This document shows, one piece after another, positions 34,702-43,660 of a stretch of 64,000 nucleotides of DNA. The position numbers and the translations under genes were made by a program. The stretch lies in the NCBI RefSeq assembly GCF_003710915.1, contig NZ_RHHR01000015.1, positions 186,001 to 250,000 on the forward strand, written 5' to 3'. The notes below the pieces were generated by a model. The model saw only the letters and a list, made by a program, of their open reading frames with translations, did not search any database and was not told the origin of the DNA. This DNA comes from Brevibacillus invocatus. Its GTDB lineage: Bacteria > Bacillota > Bacilli > Brevibacillales > Brevibacillaceae. How positions within the stretch are numbered: the first letter of the stretch is position 1; each line of letters opens with the position of its first letter.

Positions 34702-36045
34702 TCATGAGACGGTAAGAAGCTCTTCCGTCATACCCTTTTCATCGGTATTGATACGAGTAATCAGTACGCGATTGACGCGGTGATTATCCATTTGTTTCAC
34801 GGTAAAGAGATGGTTCTCTACTTCGATGGAAGCATCAACGGCGATCTCTTCCTCGAGCTGGCTGTACAACCAGCCACCGATCGTATCCACGTCTTCCGAC
34901 TCCAGATCAAATGGCAGATAGTCATTCAGATCGGTCAGCATCATCATACCTGATACAGAGAAGCCATCTTCCAAAATTTCGATGTCCGGACGTTCATCCT
35001 CGTCGAATTCGTCCTGAATGTCTCCGACGATTTCCTCAAGAATGTCTTCCATCGTAACCAGACCAGCGGTACCGCCATACTCGTCAATGACAATGGCCAT
35101 CTGCGTACGTTTTTTCTGCAGCAGACGCAGGACCGCACTGATTTCCATCGACTCAGGAACGGTTGTGATCGGACGGAGCAGTGTATCCAGCTCGACATGT
35201 CCATTTTCCAGTGCAGCCAGATAAAAATCGGTAGCATGGACAAAACCGATGATATTGTCTTTGTCTTCCTCCGCTACCGGCAGGCGCGAGTGCCGCTGGG
35301 TACGGATGATTTCCAGGTTTTCTTCAAAAGAATTGGTGGTGTACAGGCAGACGATGTCGATACGCGGAACCATGGTTTCCCGCACCAGCGTTTCCGAGAA
35401 GTCAAAGACTTGCTCCACCAATGCCAATTCGGTCTTGTCAATATGTCCGCTCTGGTGGCTTTGATTCACCAATATACGAATCTCTTCTTCCGTATGGGCC
35501 GCTTCGTGTTCGGAAAGAACTTCCAGACCCAGACGTTTCATCAGGGCATTCGCAGTTCCATTGAGGAACCAGATGGCCGGGAAAAGCAATTTATAGAAGA
35601 ACATCAATGGCGCTGCAACCCACAACGAGGTCTCTTCCGCTTTCTGAATAGCCAAGGATTTTGGTGCAAGCTCGCCTAGAACAATGTGCAGAAACGTGAT
35701 GATGGCAAAAGCGATACCGATCGAGATGGCAGAGATCAGGTATTCAGGAAGCCCTGATGAACCCAGTAAAGGCTCTACGATCATGTGGGCGATGGCCGGT
35801 TCCCCGACCCAACCCAAAGCCAGCGAGGATAAGGTGATCCCCACCTGACAAGCGGAAAGGTAGGCATCTAGCTGGTGTGTGACCTTTTGCGCATATTTCG
35901 CTCGTTTGTTCCCATCATTAACTAACTGCGTAAGGCGTGTTTGCCGCACCTTGACGAGTGAAAATTCGGCGGCAACGAAAAAGCCGTTCAGAAAGACAAG
36001 GAAAATCACTAGAAGCAGGTTGAGCACTATCGGGACGGTGTCCAA
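34702..36045 (-). CDS. CNNM/CorC-type transporter (DUF21, two CBS, CorC_HlyC)
   Basis: This 447-residue protein has a DUF21 membrane domain of three to four helices (residues 1-190, with the FFVAAEFSLVKVR start and ITFLHIVLGELAPKSLAIQ), two CBS domains (about 215-340, MVPRIDIV and IDEYGGTAGLVTMEDILEEIVGDI) and a C-terminal CorC_HlyC domain. Bacterial CNNM relatives such as MpfA export Mg2+ and give magnesium tolerance. The only usable start is the TTG at 36045. The 275-base leader can fold into alternative structures. Confidence 0.88.
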   Translation of the reverse strand: MDTVPIVLNLLLVIFLVFLNGFFVAAEFSLVKVRQTRLTQLVNDGNKRAKYAQKVTHQLDAYLSACQVGITLSSLALGWVGEPAIAHMIVEPLLGSSGLPEYLISAISIGIAFAIITFLHIVLGELAPKSLAIQKAEETSLWVAAPLMFFYKLLFPAIWFLNGTANALMKRLGLEVLSEHEAAHTEEEIRILVNQSHQSGHIDKTELALVEQVFDFSETLVRETMVPRIDIVCLYTTNSFEENLEIIRTQRHSRLPVAEEDKDNIIGFVHATDFYLAALENGHVELDTLLRPITTVPESMEISAVLRLLQKKRTQMAIVIDEYGGTAGLVTMEDILEEIVGDIQDEFDEDERPDIEILEDGFSVSGMMMLTDLNDYLPFDLESEDVDTIGGWLYSQLEEEIAVDASIEVENHLFTVKQMDNHRVNRVLITRINTDEKGMTEELLTVS

Positions 36046-36256
36046 AGTACAGGTTCATCCTCTCTGGATTGTTTTTTAATGTACAACATGTAACGTTGTG
36101 ACACTATGGAATGTTTAGAAAATACACCTTCCATCATACCCTTTTTCTCGAAATCCGACAAAACCTTAAAAACACGATTGAGGGCTTTAAAACCCCTTTT
36201 ACTCAAGAAAAGAGACAGTCAGATGACCATTTCTCAGGTTTTTGCGCTCAGAGGAG

Positions 36257-36308
36257 GCCTCAGACGGTCAAATCGTCTGAAAATGGGGAAAATGATACCA
36301 CCTGAGGC
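36257..36308 (-). other. structured leader with two exclusive pairings, upstream of the CNNM gene
   Basis: GCCTCAG (36257-36263) can pair with CTGAGGC (36302-36308), while the overlapping TCAGACG (36260-36266) can pair with CGTCTGA (36274-36280). The two cannot form together. On the minus strand this sits about 210 bases before the CNNM start. It resembles no riboswitch I know (not M-box, not ykoK). The rest of the 36046-36320 gap holds no convincing gene. Confidence 0.35.
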
Positions 36309-36320
36309 ATTTCAAGCCTA

Positions 36321-37436
36321 TTAACGATGTAAAATTTGCTGACTGTAGACGAAGAATACGGACAGAACTCCGGCCAAAGCCAGATAAGCAATCAGGACCT
36401 TCCACTTTGTGGATGCAGGGGCCACGTAGTAGGTCGTCAAGCGATGCATCTGCTCCTCTACTTCCTCCAGACGCTGACGAGCTACCTGCTCTCCTTCCAG
36501 CAGTACGGAGGAGGGAGCAGGGCGATTGGGATCACTGTCGATAAAGTGCACGGGCTCGCGCTCCCATTGCCGGAAGAGGTCAACCAGGCGATTTACATAC
36601 ACTTTGTCCAGTCGCTCCCGATCACGCGCAAAACGTTTATCATCCTGCAAAAACGGAATCAGGAAGCCTTTATTTGGCGGCAATTCTGCGTACCGGGCAG
36701 CCTCTTCCTGCAGATGCATTCTCTTGTCCCACGAAGATTCCAAGGAAGGCCACTGTACGATTTCCTGTAAAAAGTCGCGCAGCTTCTCTTTTTCATAGTG
36801 CAGCACCTGGTGCTGGTAGCCTTCGCGCAGACGGCTCCACCAGGTAATCAGCCCGATGACGAAGATGAAGACCATGAGTGGTCCAGGGGAAAAGAAAAGC
36901 ATGGCTCCCAGACCGATCAGGCCGACCAGCCAGATCTTGGTGGACAGAACGGAGACGATGCGTCCACCGTCCAAAGGCGAAATCGGCATCAAATTGAACA
37001 GATTGAGCAGGGCACCGAGGTAGATGACCAATGCCCAAAAAGGGTCTTGCGTGTACCAGTAGAGCGGCAGGGCAGGCAAAAAGGAGATCAACCCGGCCAG
37101 AGGGCCTCCGTAGGCGAGATAGGCCTCCGTGCCGGCATCCCGTGGATGATCCTTCATAGAGATCAACGCTCCCGCAAAGGGGATAAAGATGGCTGGAGAT
37201 GTGGCAATGCCTTTTCGCTTGGCAGCCACCAAATGGCCCATTTCATGCACGAAAATCAAGTACACGAGGGCAACTGCAAATTTCCACCCGTAGAACATCG
37301 CGTAAGCCCCAAGGCTGATAATCATCGACAAAAGCGTCGATCCAAACTTTGAAAACTTCAGTATACTTGCGATCCATTTTAGATTGGCCAGCAAAAAGGC
37401 GCCTATGGCCAAGAGGACGGAGCCTCGTTTTTTCAT
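36321..37436 (-). CDS. site-2 protease family protein (M50)
   Basis: This 371-residue membrane metalloprotease has the zinc motif HEMGH in helix 2 (about residue 64) and the second motif SPLDGGR (about 150). About six membrane helices are followed by a soluble region (residues 215-340) and a final helix near the C-terminus. The ATG at 37436 follows TAGGAGGT. Related Bacillales proteins are uncharacterised; SpoIVFB-type PDZ or CBS domains are absent. Confidence 0.85.
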   Translation of the reverse strand: MKKRGSVLLAIGAFLLANLKWIASILKFSKFGSTLLSMIISLGAYAMFYGWKFAVALVYLIFVHEMGHLVAAKRKGIATSPAIFIPFAGALISMKDHPRDAGTEAYLAYGGPLAGLISFLPALPLYWYTQDPFWALVIYLGALLNLFNLMPISPLDGGRIVSVLSTKIWLVGLIGLGAMLFFSPGPLMVFIFVIGLITWWSRLREGYQHQVLHYEKEKLRDFLQEIVQWPSLESSWDKRMHLQEEAARYAELPPNKGFLIPFLQDDKRFARDRERLDKVYVNRLVDLFRQWEREPVHFIDSDPNRPAPSSVLLEGEQVARQRLEEVEEQMHRLTTYYVAPASTKWKVLIAYLALAGVLSVFFVYSQQILHR

Positions 37437-37475
37437 CAGGGTACCTCCTACTGTAATCGGTGCAAGAGAACAGCT

Positions 37476-37775
37476 TTAGCCTTCCAGGAGAGGATTGGAA
37501 AAGGAAAACCCGTACTCCCCATATAACGGATTGTAGCGAAGCTCACCGCCATCAAAGTACCAGAAGTCGGATGGGCGTATGACGAATCGCAATCCCTCTA
37601 CTTCAAAAATGGCATCGTCCGCCATGTATTCGTCTTTCTCAATCGCATAGAACAGTCCGCCTGTCCCCGGCCCGCTCGTTCTGACATATAAGCGCAGCGT
37701 ATCACCGGGCAGAAAACCGGCATAGCGCTGGTAAGCTGTGGAAAATGCGGGTTCTATCTCAAGCTTGATGCTCAT
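37476..37775 (-). CDS. HesB/YneR-like small protein
   Basis: This 99-residue protein resembles B. subtilis YneR of the HesB-like group (DTLRLYVRTSGPG, then SDFWYFDGGELRYNP). The cysteines that bind iron-sulfur clusters in IscA/HesB proteins are lacking, as in YneR, so a scaffold role is unlikely. The start at 37775 has GAGAGGAG upstream; the frame is open farther but without a ribosome site. Confidence 0.7.
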   Translation of the reverse strand: MSIKLEIEPAFSTAYQRYAGFLPGDTLRLYVRTSGPGTGGLFYAIEKDEYMADDAIFEVEGLRFVIRPSDFWYFDGGELRYNPLYGEYGFSFSNPLLEG

Positions 37776-37820
37776 GGACAAGCTCCTCTCATTTCTTTCC
37801 CTCCCATTGTACCATAAATC

Positions 37821-37854
37821 GAAAAAAGCCCATTCCGGGTGAGTGCGAATGGGC
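37821..37854 (-). terminator. intrinsic terminator of the DUF3905 gene
   Basis: GCCCATTC pairs with GAATGGGC; on the minus strand a run of six T residues follows. Confidence 0.8.
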
Positions 37855-37870
37855 GGGTTATGCGGGTTCA

Positions 37871-38233
37871 TTAATCCTTGCCTTTGCTGACATCAAATGT
37901 AGGGTGCATAAACCGTGCGCCCTTGATTCTTTTGTCCTCCAGAAGCTCCTGATTTTCATTGGAGTTCCAGCCGATGTCGTTGGTTGGGTGTACCCATTGG
38001 TCACCAGCCATCACGGAGGGGTCGGTCTCTGTACTCCATTGATTGAGCGGGGAATCGGCAGAGTCGTAAAAGCTGTCACCGATGATCACGCCAAACTCAT
38101 TGACAAAAGGCTGCTGAATGGAACGCGTGGAGTTCTTGTAGTCAGGAGCGCTGATCTGATGGGGGATGGTCCCGTCAATCGAGATGTCCTCGACTTCTTT
38201 GCTCGCTTCGCCGTTTTGTATCCGCTCGTCCAT
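37871..38233 (-). CDS. DUF3905 family protein
   Basis: This hydrophilic 120-residue protein matches DUF3905 of Bacillales (HQISAPDYKNSTRSIQQPFVN-type core, ending GARFMHPTFDVSKGKD). No function is known. The ATG at 38233 lies six bases after AGGAGG; the ATG at 38239 touches that site. Members are often found in spore formers, which hints at a sporulation role (inference). Confidence 0.72.
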   Translation of the reverse strand: MDERIQNGEASKEVEDISIDGTIPHQISAPDYKNSTRSIQQPFVNEFGVIIGDSFYDSADSPLNQWSTETDPSVMAGDQWVHPTNDIGWNSNENQELLEDKRIKGARFMHPTFDVSKGKD

Positions 38234-38396
38234 ATTCATCCTCCTATAACCACAGTTTGCTACTGCTATGTTGCGTCAAGCAGTCTCTCCTTATTCCTGC
38301 TGCGTGCACGATGTCCAGCAGCGCCCAGCCCAAAGAAAGGGTTGGTGCATACGCTACGGATATACGAGATTGTGAGTCAAGAAAAGGGGAGATCAG

Positions 38397-39233
38397 ATGC
38401 TTGCCAGCGTCGTCATACCAACTAGAGATGTAGCTGATCAGCTCCTGTACACTTTGTTTAGTCTCAACCTGCAATTAACTTCATTCGAGCAATTTGAAGT
38501 GATCATAATAGACAATGCTTCTGCAGATGAAACACCGCAAAAAGTGGCACAGTTTGCCGCCAACTATCCACTTCGCTATGTTCGTTTTAAAAGGAGGCTG
38601 CCCTTTTACCGTCTGGTGAATGAAGGGATTGCACAAAGTCGTGGTCAGGTGATTATTTTTCTTGCCAGCAATTGCATGGTTCCACGGGAGTTTATCGGGA
38701 CACATCATCAGGCGCATCATCACGACAGCCAGCTCGTATTGCTTGGGCTGGACAGCAAGCGGATCTATTCGGTCTACGATCCGCTTTTTAACGAACAGCA
38801 GCACGCGGAGTGCAGCATGTGGCTGGAGCAGTATCCGCAAATCAAAAGACCTCATTCTCCAGCGCGCAGGCTTCCTTTGCTGGAAGAAAATCAGATCGCC
38901 AGCGGACTGCCATTTCATCTCGGTCTACCTTGTCCGGATGCAGAAGCCCGTCTCGCTGTATGTCGGGCTTACGGTTCCAAGCTGGATGGACATCACGCTC
39001 CCTGGATGCTGTTTCAAACCCAGCATGTGTCCTTACGTCGGGAGGGCTTGCTGCGCCAGGGGCCATTCAAGGCATTGCCGCGTGTCGAGATGGAAAGGGA
39101 GATGGCCCGCAGGCTGTTAAGAAGCGGGTTTCACTTCCAGTTTGCCAACAAATTGACCTTACTTAAGCAAGAACGCGTCTTGGGGAATATCCCCTTTCGC
39201 AAAGCGTCGAAGAAAAACCGCCGAACCCCGTAA
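38397..39233 (+). CDS. family 2 glycosyltransferase
   Basis: This 278-residue cytoplasmic GT-A enzyme has the GT2 start (SVVIPTRDVADQLLYTL) and the FEVIIIDNASAD nucleotide-sugar motif; the usual DXD is replaced by LASNCMV, so metal binding may differ. The donor and acceptor are unknown. It is a single gene beside DUF3905 and not within a polysaccharide cluster. The ATG at 38397 follows AAGGGGAG. Confidence 0.8.
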   Translation: MLASVVIPTRDVADQLLYTLFSLNLQLTSFEQFEVIIIDNASADETPQKVAQFAANYPLRYVRFKRRLPFYRLVNEGIAQSRGQVIIFLASNCMVPREFIGTHHQAHHHDSQLVLLGLDSKRIYSVYDPLFNEQQHAECSMWLEQYPQIKRPHSPARRLPLLEENQIASGLPFHLGLPCPDAEARLAVCRAYGSKLDGHHAPWMLFQTQHVSLRREGLLRQGPFKALPRVEMEREMARRLLRSGFHFQFANKLTLLKQERVLGNIPFRKASKKNRRTP

Positions 39234-39252
39234 CGGGGTGTATCGGCGGTTT
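39215..39252 (+). terminator. intrinsic terminator overlapping the glycosyltransferase stop
   Basis: AACCGCCGA pairs with TCGGCGGTT and ACCCCGT with ACGGGGT inside; T residues follow. The stop codon lies within the loop region. Confidence 0.85.
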
Positions 39253-39260
39253 ACTTCCTA

Positions 39261-39392
39261 TTAGCGGTTTTCTTTTAGGCGTTCTTGTGGTTCACTATTG
39301 ATGGAGCCGTCAGAGCGGACAGCCTCCGACCGGGCTTTTGGCCCGCGGATTTCAGCCGTTTTTCCAAAGTCTTTCTCCTTGTTGCGTACCAT
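39261..39392 (-). CDS. small hydrophilic protein, unrecognised
   Basis: This 43-residue, strongly charged protein (MVRNKEKDFGKTAEIRGP, then SEAVRSDGSIN) starts at 39392 directly after AGGAGGAG at ideal distance. The good ribosome site and codon use argue that it is real. It has the look of the many small Bacillales proteins made in spores, but I do not recognise the family. Confidence 0.6.
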   Translation of the reverse strand: MVRNKEKDFGKTAEIRGPKARSEAVRSDGSINSEPQERLKENR

Positions 39393-39527
39393 ATCTTCTC
39401 CTCCTCTTCGTTGAAGCTCTCGTTGTGACAGCAAGCGACCCTTACCTTGTCGCATGTCTGTAGTATGACCCAAAAGGCGGAGTAGAATGAGCGCGTTGCA
39501 ATCTATACAGGAAAGGATTGATCTCTT

Positions 39528-39803
39528 ATGGCGAAGAAACAAAAACGTCAGCCACAGCATACACACGCAGGGAAGGCTGAAGCAACAGACACGAAAAGTG
39601 GTTTGAATGTCAAAGATATTCTGGGCGAAGATGCGTTGAGTAAACTAAAGCAGCTGGAAAAAGATATGAAGGCAGAGAGCGAGCGCAAAGCGCAGGAAGC
39701 TGCTGAACAGAAGCGGCGTGAGCAGGAGGAACGCGAGCGCAACAAGAGCTTTGGCGAGCTGTTGGAAGAGTACGGGAAAAAGGGCGGAGGCAAGTTCAGC
39801 TGA
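39528..39803 (+). CDS. yqkK: YqkK-like protein (DUF3886)
   Basis: This 91-residue basic and acidic protein has the DUF3886 core (LNVKDILGEDALSKLKQLEK), a long charged helix and the C-terminal NKSFGELLEEYGKKGGGKFS. Function is unknown; B. subtilis YqkK is similar. The ATG at 39528 follows AGGAAAGG. Its stop overlaps the next small gene (TGATG), so the two are coupled. Confidence 0.75.
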   Translation: MAKKQKRQPQHTHAGKAEATDTKSGLNVKDILGEDALSKLKQLEKDMKAESERKAQEAAEQKRREQEERERNKSFGELLEEYGKKGGGKFS

Positions 39804-39958
39804 TGCGCGATGACGAGAGAAGACACGATGAACAACGTCCCGATACCTCTAAAAACGGCATGATGAAAAAACGGCAGCTTCAGGTCAAAGAAGAGCGTGT
39901 CAAGGAGCGGGGACGAGAGGTCTTGAACCGTTTAGGCAAAAAGGAAGAGAAGCAGTGA
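39803..39958 (+). CDS. small charged protein coupled to yqkK
   Basis: A 51-residue frame (MRDDERRHDEQRPDTSK, then QLQVKEERVKERG) starts on the A of the yqkK TGA stop. Nearly half of its residues are charged. Overlap with yqkK and an unbroken helix-forming composition support expression. No family is recognised. Confidence 0.55.
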   Translation: MRDDERRHDEQRPDTSKNGMMKKRQLQVKEERVKERGREVLNRLGKKEEKQ

Positions 39959-40008
39959 TTTTTTTTCCTCCTTCCCCATATAGGTAAAGATAGGGAAGGG
40001 GGGAGATC

Positions 40009-40176
40009 ATGGGGGTACTCCTGCTCCTGATCAGCCTCCTTTGCGTGTCGGTCGGTACATGGAGGTTGATTGGCATCTACAAGGCGGAGAAGACCGACAG
40101 CAAGCTGCTTTGGTGGACCGTAGCGAGCCTTGGAATTGCGCTTTTTTTTCTATTGAAGCTGATGACAGATACGTAG
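40009..40176 (+). CDS. small membrane protein
   Basis: A 55-residue protein with two hydrophobic segments (residues 2-17 and 35-51) joined by a charged loop with two Trp residues. The ATG at 40009 follows GGGGGGAG. It probably shares a transcript with the two preceding small genes and is closed by a strong terminator. Function unknown. Confidence 0.6.
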   Translation: MGVLLLLISLLCVSVGTWRLIGIYKAEKTDSKLLWWTVASLGIALFFLLKLMTDT

Positions 40177-40184
40177 CCCATGTA

Positions 40185-40225
40185 AAAACATGCACCTGTA
40201 GCCGAAGCCGCAGGTGCATGTTTTC
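40185..40225. terminator. bidirectional terminator
   Basis: AAACATGCACCTG pairs perfectly with CAGGTGCATGTTT over a 12-base loop, between convergent genes. Confidence 0.9.
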
Positions 40226-40229
40226 TTGT

Positions 40230-41423
40230 TTATTCGTAACGCAAGGCTTCGATCGGATCCAGCTTGGCTGCCTTGTTCGCCGGATAGAGGCCGAAGAAGA
40301 TCCCGATCGCGCTGGAAAAGGCGAAGGCAATGATGACGCTGTTCCAGGAGAGCAGCGGAGGTAGATTGGCAAAATGGGCGATCAGGGCAGCGATACCGAG
40401 ACCGAACAACACGCCGATCAATCCCCCGATCAGGCAGACGATCACGGATTCGATCAGGAACTGAATCAGGATATCTCCCCTTCGCGCGCCTAATGCCTTT
40501 CGAATCCCGATCTCTCTCGTCCGCTCCGTGACGGAGACGAGCATGATGTTCATGACGCCTACCCCGCCGACCACAAGCGAAATTCCCGCGATGACACTGA
40601 AGATCATCGTCAAAGTGCCTGTCAGTTGATTGAACTGATCGGCAGATTCCTGCATGGAGCGGGCCGTGTAGTGGTCTTTCTTTTGATGCTTGCGGCTGAG
40701 ATATTGCTTTGCCTGCTGCATCGCGGGATCGACGGAAGCTTTATCGACGGCTGTCCCCATAAACATCTGGACATAAGGCTCTTCCTGCAGGCTTTGGGAA
40801 TAGCGGATCGGCACGAAAGCTCCAAAGGTTTCAGCACCCATGTCAAATTTGAATTTTTCCTCTTTGTACGTTCCGATCACAACGAGAGAGTTATTTCCCA
40901 TACGAACACGTTGGCCAATGGGATTCATCTGACCGAACAGCTTGGTGCCCAGTGCTTCCTCTAGTACGACCACCGCGCGCTGCTCTTTGTCATCCGCATG
41001 ATTGAAAAAACGTCCCTTTGATAACTGGACTGTTGTCTGCAACATCGGAAGATATTCAGGTGTGGTAGCAACGAGGTTGACTCGTTCTACTTTTTTCGGT
41101 CCTTTCATCTCGACCGTACTCGGATTGTAAGGAACAATATATTCAATTGCGGGGCTAATCTTTGCCAGTATTTCTGCATCTTCGACCGTCAAATCGTCTG
41201 TGGAGTGTTCTTCCTTGGTATCCCAATTGATGAAGACGTTGAAGTTGTTTCGCCCGAACTTATCCATTTCCTCGTTGATCGCCTTCTGACCGCCTTCACC
41301 GAGTGTCGTGACGGCAATCACAGAAGTAATACCGATGATGATGCCTAGCATGGTCAGACTGGAGCGCATTTTGTTGGCCCAAATGCCTTCTACTGCTGTA
41401 TAAAAGCTCTCCAAAAGATTCAT
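40230..41423 (-). CDS. yknZ: ABC transporter permease, MacB/YknZ type
   Basis: This 397-residue permease has one N-terminal helix with the MacB_PCD extracellular domain (residues 45-240) and three C-terminal helices of the FtsX domain (VGGVGVMNIMLVSVTERTRE and IGIRKALGARRGDI). It forms a tripartite-like efflux system with the ATPase and HlyD-type adaptor encoded upstream. The start overlaps the ATPase stop by four bases. In B. subtilis, YknXYZ protects from the SdpC killing factor; export substrate here is inferred only by analogy. Confidence 0.87.
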   Translation of the reverse strand: MNLLESFYTAVEGIWANKMRSSLTMLGIIIGITSVIAVTTLGEGGQKAINEEMDKFGRNNFNVFINWDTKEEHSTDDLTVEDAEILAKISPAIEYIVPYNPSTVEMKGPKKVERVNLVATTPEYLPMLQTTVQLSKGRFFNHADDKEQRAVVVLEEALGTKLFGQMNPIGQRVRMGNNSLVVIGTYKEEKFKFDMGAETFGAFVPIRYSQSLQEEPYVQMFMGTAVDKASVDPAMQQAKQYLSRKHQKKDHYTARSMQESADQFNQLTGTLTMIFSVIAGISLVVGGVGVMNIMLVSVTERTREIGIRKALGARRGDILIQFLIESVIVCLIGGLIGVLFGLGIAALIAHFANLPPLLSWNSVIIAFAFSSAIGIFFGLYPANKAAKLDPIEALRYE

Positions 41424-42139
41424 GTGACAATCACCTCGTCTGACGGCGTAGCGAAAAGCCGCTCCGTAACCCGTTCATCCCGGATAATCACGCCGTCCTT
41501 GAATGTCACGATCCGTTCCGCGTGCTGGGCAATGTCCAATTCATGCGTAACCAGGATGATCGTAACACCTTGCGCGTGCAGCTCCTGAAACATCGCCATG
41601 ATTTCGATGCCGGAGCGACTGTCCAGGTTGCCGGTAGGTTCGTCAGCCAGTAGAATGGCGGGGCGGTTCACCAGCGCTCTGGCAATGGCTACACGCTGCT
41701 TTTGTCCACCAGAGAGCTGTGTTGGCTTATGAAGCATGCGCTCTGCCAATCCCACTCGTTTGAGTGCTTCGGTGGCACGACTTCGACGCTCAGTCCTGCT
41801 GATATTGGCGTACATCATCGGCAGCTCCACATTGTGCAAGGAAGTGGAACGCGCCAAGAGATTAAAGGATTGAAAGACAAAGCCGATTTTTTGATTGCGG
41901 ACATGAGCCAGTTGCTTGTCTTTCAGACTGCTTACTTCGATTCCGTCCAGCATGTAGGTTCCTGTGTCAGGACGATCCAGACAGCCCAGCATGTTCATGA
42001 ATGTGGATTTTCCTGATCCGGATGGCCCCATGATGGCTACGAACTCGCCTTGTTCTACCAACAGGGAGACCCCTTTTAAAATAGGCAGCTCAGAATCGCC
42101 CGTCTTGTATGATTTCGTCAAGCCTTCTACGTGAAGCAT
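41420..42139 (-). CDS. yknY: ABC transporter ATP-binding protein, MacB/YknY type
   Basis: This 239-residue ATPase of the LolD/MacB group is complete: Walker [11 protein letters not shown]-loop FVFQSFNLL, signature LSGGQKQR, Walker [13 protein letters not shown] and H-loop VTHE. It drives the adjacent permease. It lies 30 bases after the adaptor gene and overlaps the permease gene. Confidence 0.9.
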   Translation of the reverse strand: MLHVEGLTKSYKTGDSELPILKGVSLLVEQGEFVAIMGPSGSGKSTFMNMLGCLDRPDTGTYMLDGIEVSSLKDKQLAHVRNQKIGFVFQSFNLLARSTSLHNVELPMMYANISRTERRSRATEALKRVGLAERMLHKPTQLSGGQKQRVAIARALVNRPAILLADEPTGNLDSRSGIEIMAMFQELHAQGVTIILVTHELDIAQHAERIVTFKDGVIIRDERVTERLFATPSDEVIVT

Positions 42140-42169
42140 CGTCGGCTGACCTCCTTTCTTGCGGAATGG

Positions 42170-43447
42170 CTACATGCCAGTCGGCGCTGCGCCACCATTC
42201 ATCGGCAGGATGGATGCACCTTCTGACAGAGCATCCGTTTGACTCAGGATGATTTGCTCGTCACCAGACAACCCATTCTTGATATGGGAGAACAGTTCAT
42301 TTTCCATCCCTGTCTCAACTTCTTGCTTTTTTGCGATTCCATTGGAAGCAACCCAGACAAATGTACTTCCATTTTCATCCTGTTGAATGGCTTCGATCGG
42401 TACCTGCAGGGCATCATCGATTTTTTCTACCGAAATATTGATGTCTACATGAAAGCCTGGCTTAAGTGCGGATAGCTCGCCGGTTGGCTTGAGCATCACT
42501 TTGACGCGTGTCTTTTCACCCTGACCAGAACTGCTTTGGGTCGTCGTTGCGATGGGGGAGATACGTGCCACTTCGGCATCCAGCTTTTGTTTACCCAACG
42601 TGATGCCTTCGATCGTTGCGTTTTGCCCCAGCTTTAGCTTGTTGACATCTGATTCATTAATGTCAGCCTGGATCAGCAGGTTGTCGAGATTGGCGAGCGT
42701 CAGGAGTTCCGTCCCTTTGTTGACGTATTGTCCGTTGTCAGCCGCAACTGCGATGACCGTTCCATCCGCTGGAGCGATGACGACGCTTTGGACACGTTCC
42801 TTCTCCAGCTGTCCTCTTTCGACCTGAAGCTTGTTGATTTGCGCTTGATGAGAGGCAATCTCTTCCTTGCGAGGTCCCTTTTGTTTGAGAGCAAGCTGCT
42901 GCTTGGCTACATTGAGAGAGGACAGGTTGGAGTCTAGCTGGGATTTGGCTTTGTCCAGCTCCTGCTGCGTGGAGGCGCCTGATGCAAACAATTGATTCAT
43001 GCGGTCGTATTCTTTTTTGGCTGTATCGTAATCGCGTTGGGCTTGTAAGACGCGTTCTTGCTCCTGAGCTAGTTCTTCTGGTTCATTACCAGTTTGCGCT
43101 TTGGCCATATTGGCTTGAGCAAGACCGATTTGCGCTTCTAAGTCAAGAATTTTGCTGTCTACATCAGAGGTATCGATTTTCGCAATAACCTGTCCTTTTT
43201 GTACCTTGTCACCTTCCTTGACTACAAACTCACGCAAGATTCCGGTGACATTGGCATACTGTTTCTGCTTGTCCTCCACTATGACGGTGCCAGAGGTGAG
43301 AATTTTGCTTTCCAGAGCGGATTTGCTTGGCGTTGCGATCTGGACGGGCATTCCCATGGCCTGCTGTGATCCCATCATATTCATCCCGACTGTCCCCACA
43401 CCCAGGAGGACGACGACGGATCCGATAATCCACCAACGTTTTTTCAT
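42170..43447 (-). CDS. yknX: efflux adaptor, HlyD/MacA family (YknX-like)
   Basis: This 425-residue membrane-anchored adaptor has an N-terminal helix (residues 5-24), a split biotinyl-lipoyl domain (GILREFVVKEGDKVQKGQV and later SVVIAPADGTVIAVA), a long coiled-coil hairpin (about residues 90-205) and a beta-barrel plus membrane-proximal domain. It would bridge the permease to the wall space. The ATG at 43447 follows AAGGAG. A YknW-like gene is absent here. Confidence 0.87.
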   Translation of the reverse strand: MKKRWWIIGSVVVLLGVGTVGMNMMGSQQAMGMPVQIATPSKSALESKILTSGTVIVEDKQKQYANVTGILREFVVKEGDKVQKGQVIAKIDTSDVDSKILDLEAQIGLAQANMAKAQTGNEPEELAQEQERVLQAQRDYDTAKKEYDRMNQLFASGASTQQELDKAKSQLDSNLSSLNVAKQQLALKQKGPRKEEIASHQAQINKLQVERGQLEKERVQSVVIAPADGTVIAVAADNGQYVNKGTELLTLANLDNLLIQADINESDVNKLKLGQNATIEGITLGKQKLDAEVARISPIATTTQSSSGQGEKTRVKVMLKPTGELSALKPGFHVDINISVEKIDDALQVPIEAIQQDENGSTFVWVASNGIAKKQEVETGMENELFSHIKNGLSGDEQIILSQTDALSEGASILPMNGGAAPTGM

Positions 43448-43660
43448 GATCAATCTCCTTGTTTCTTGTTTCATAGTGAAAATACAACATTCCCAAAGCT
43501 CAAATGATTCTACGACAGAATTGTAAATAAGTTACACTTTTCTTTAGATCATTCGCGACTCTCTCGCTTTTTGTCATGTTTTGACGGAAAGTACTTTACG
43601 GGCAATTTGCATGATAAAATAGGGAGTAATGACGTTCCTTGGAGGGGAGTCTTGAGTTAG

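Noticed and set aside
36106..36324. 72-codon plus-strand frame in the gap before the CNNM gene
   Set aside because: No ribosome site, no family likeness, and the region is better read as a structured leader on the other strand.
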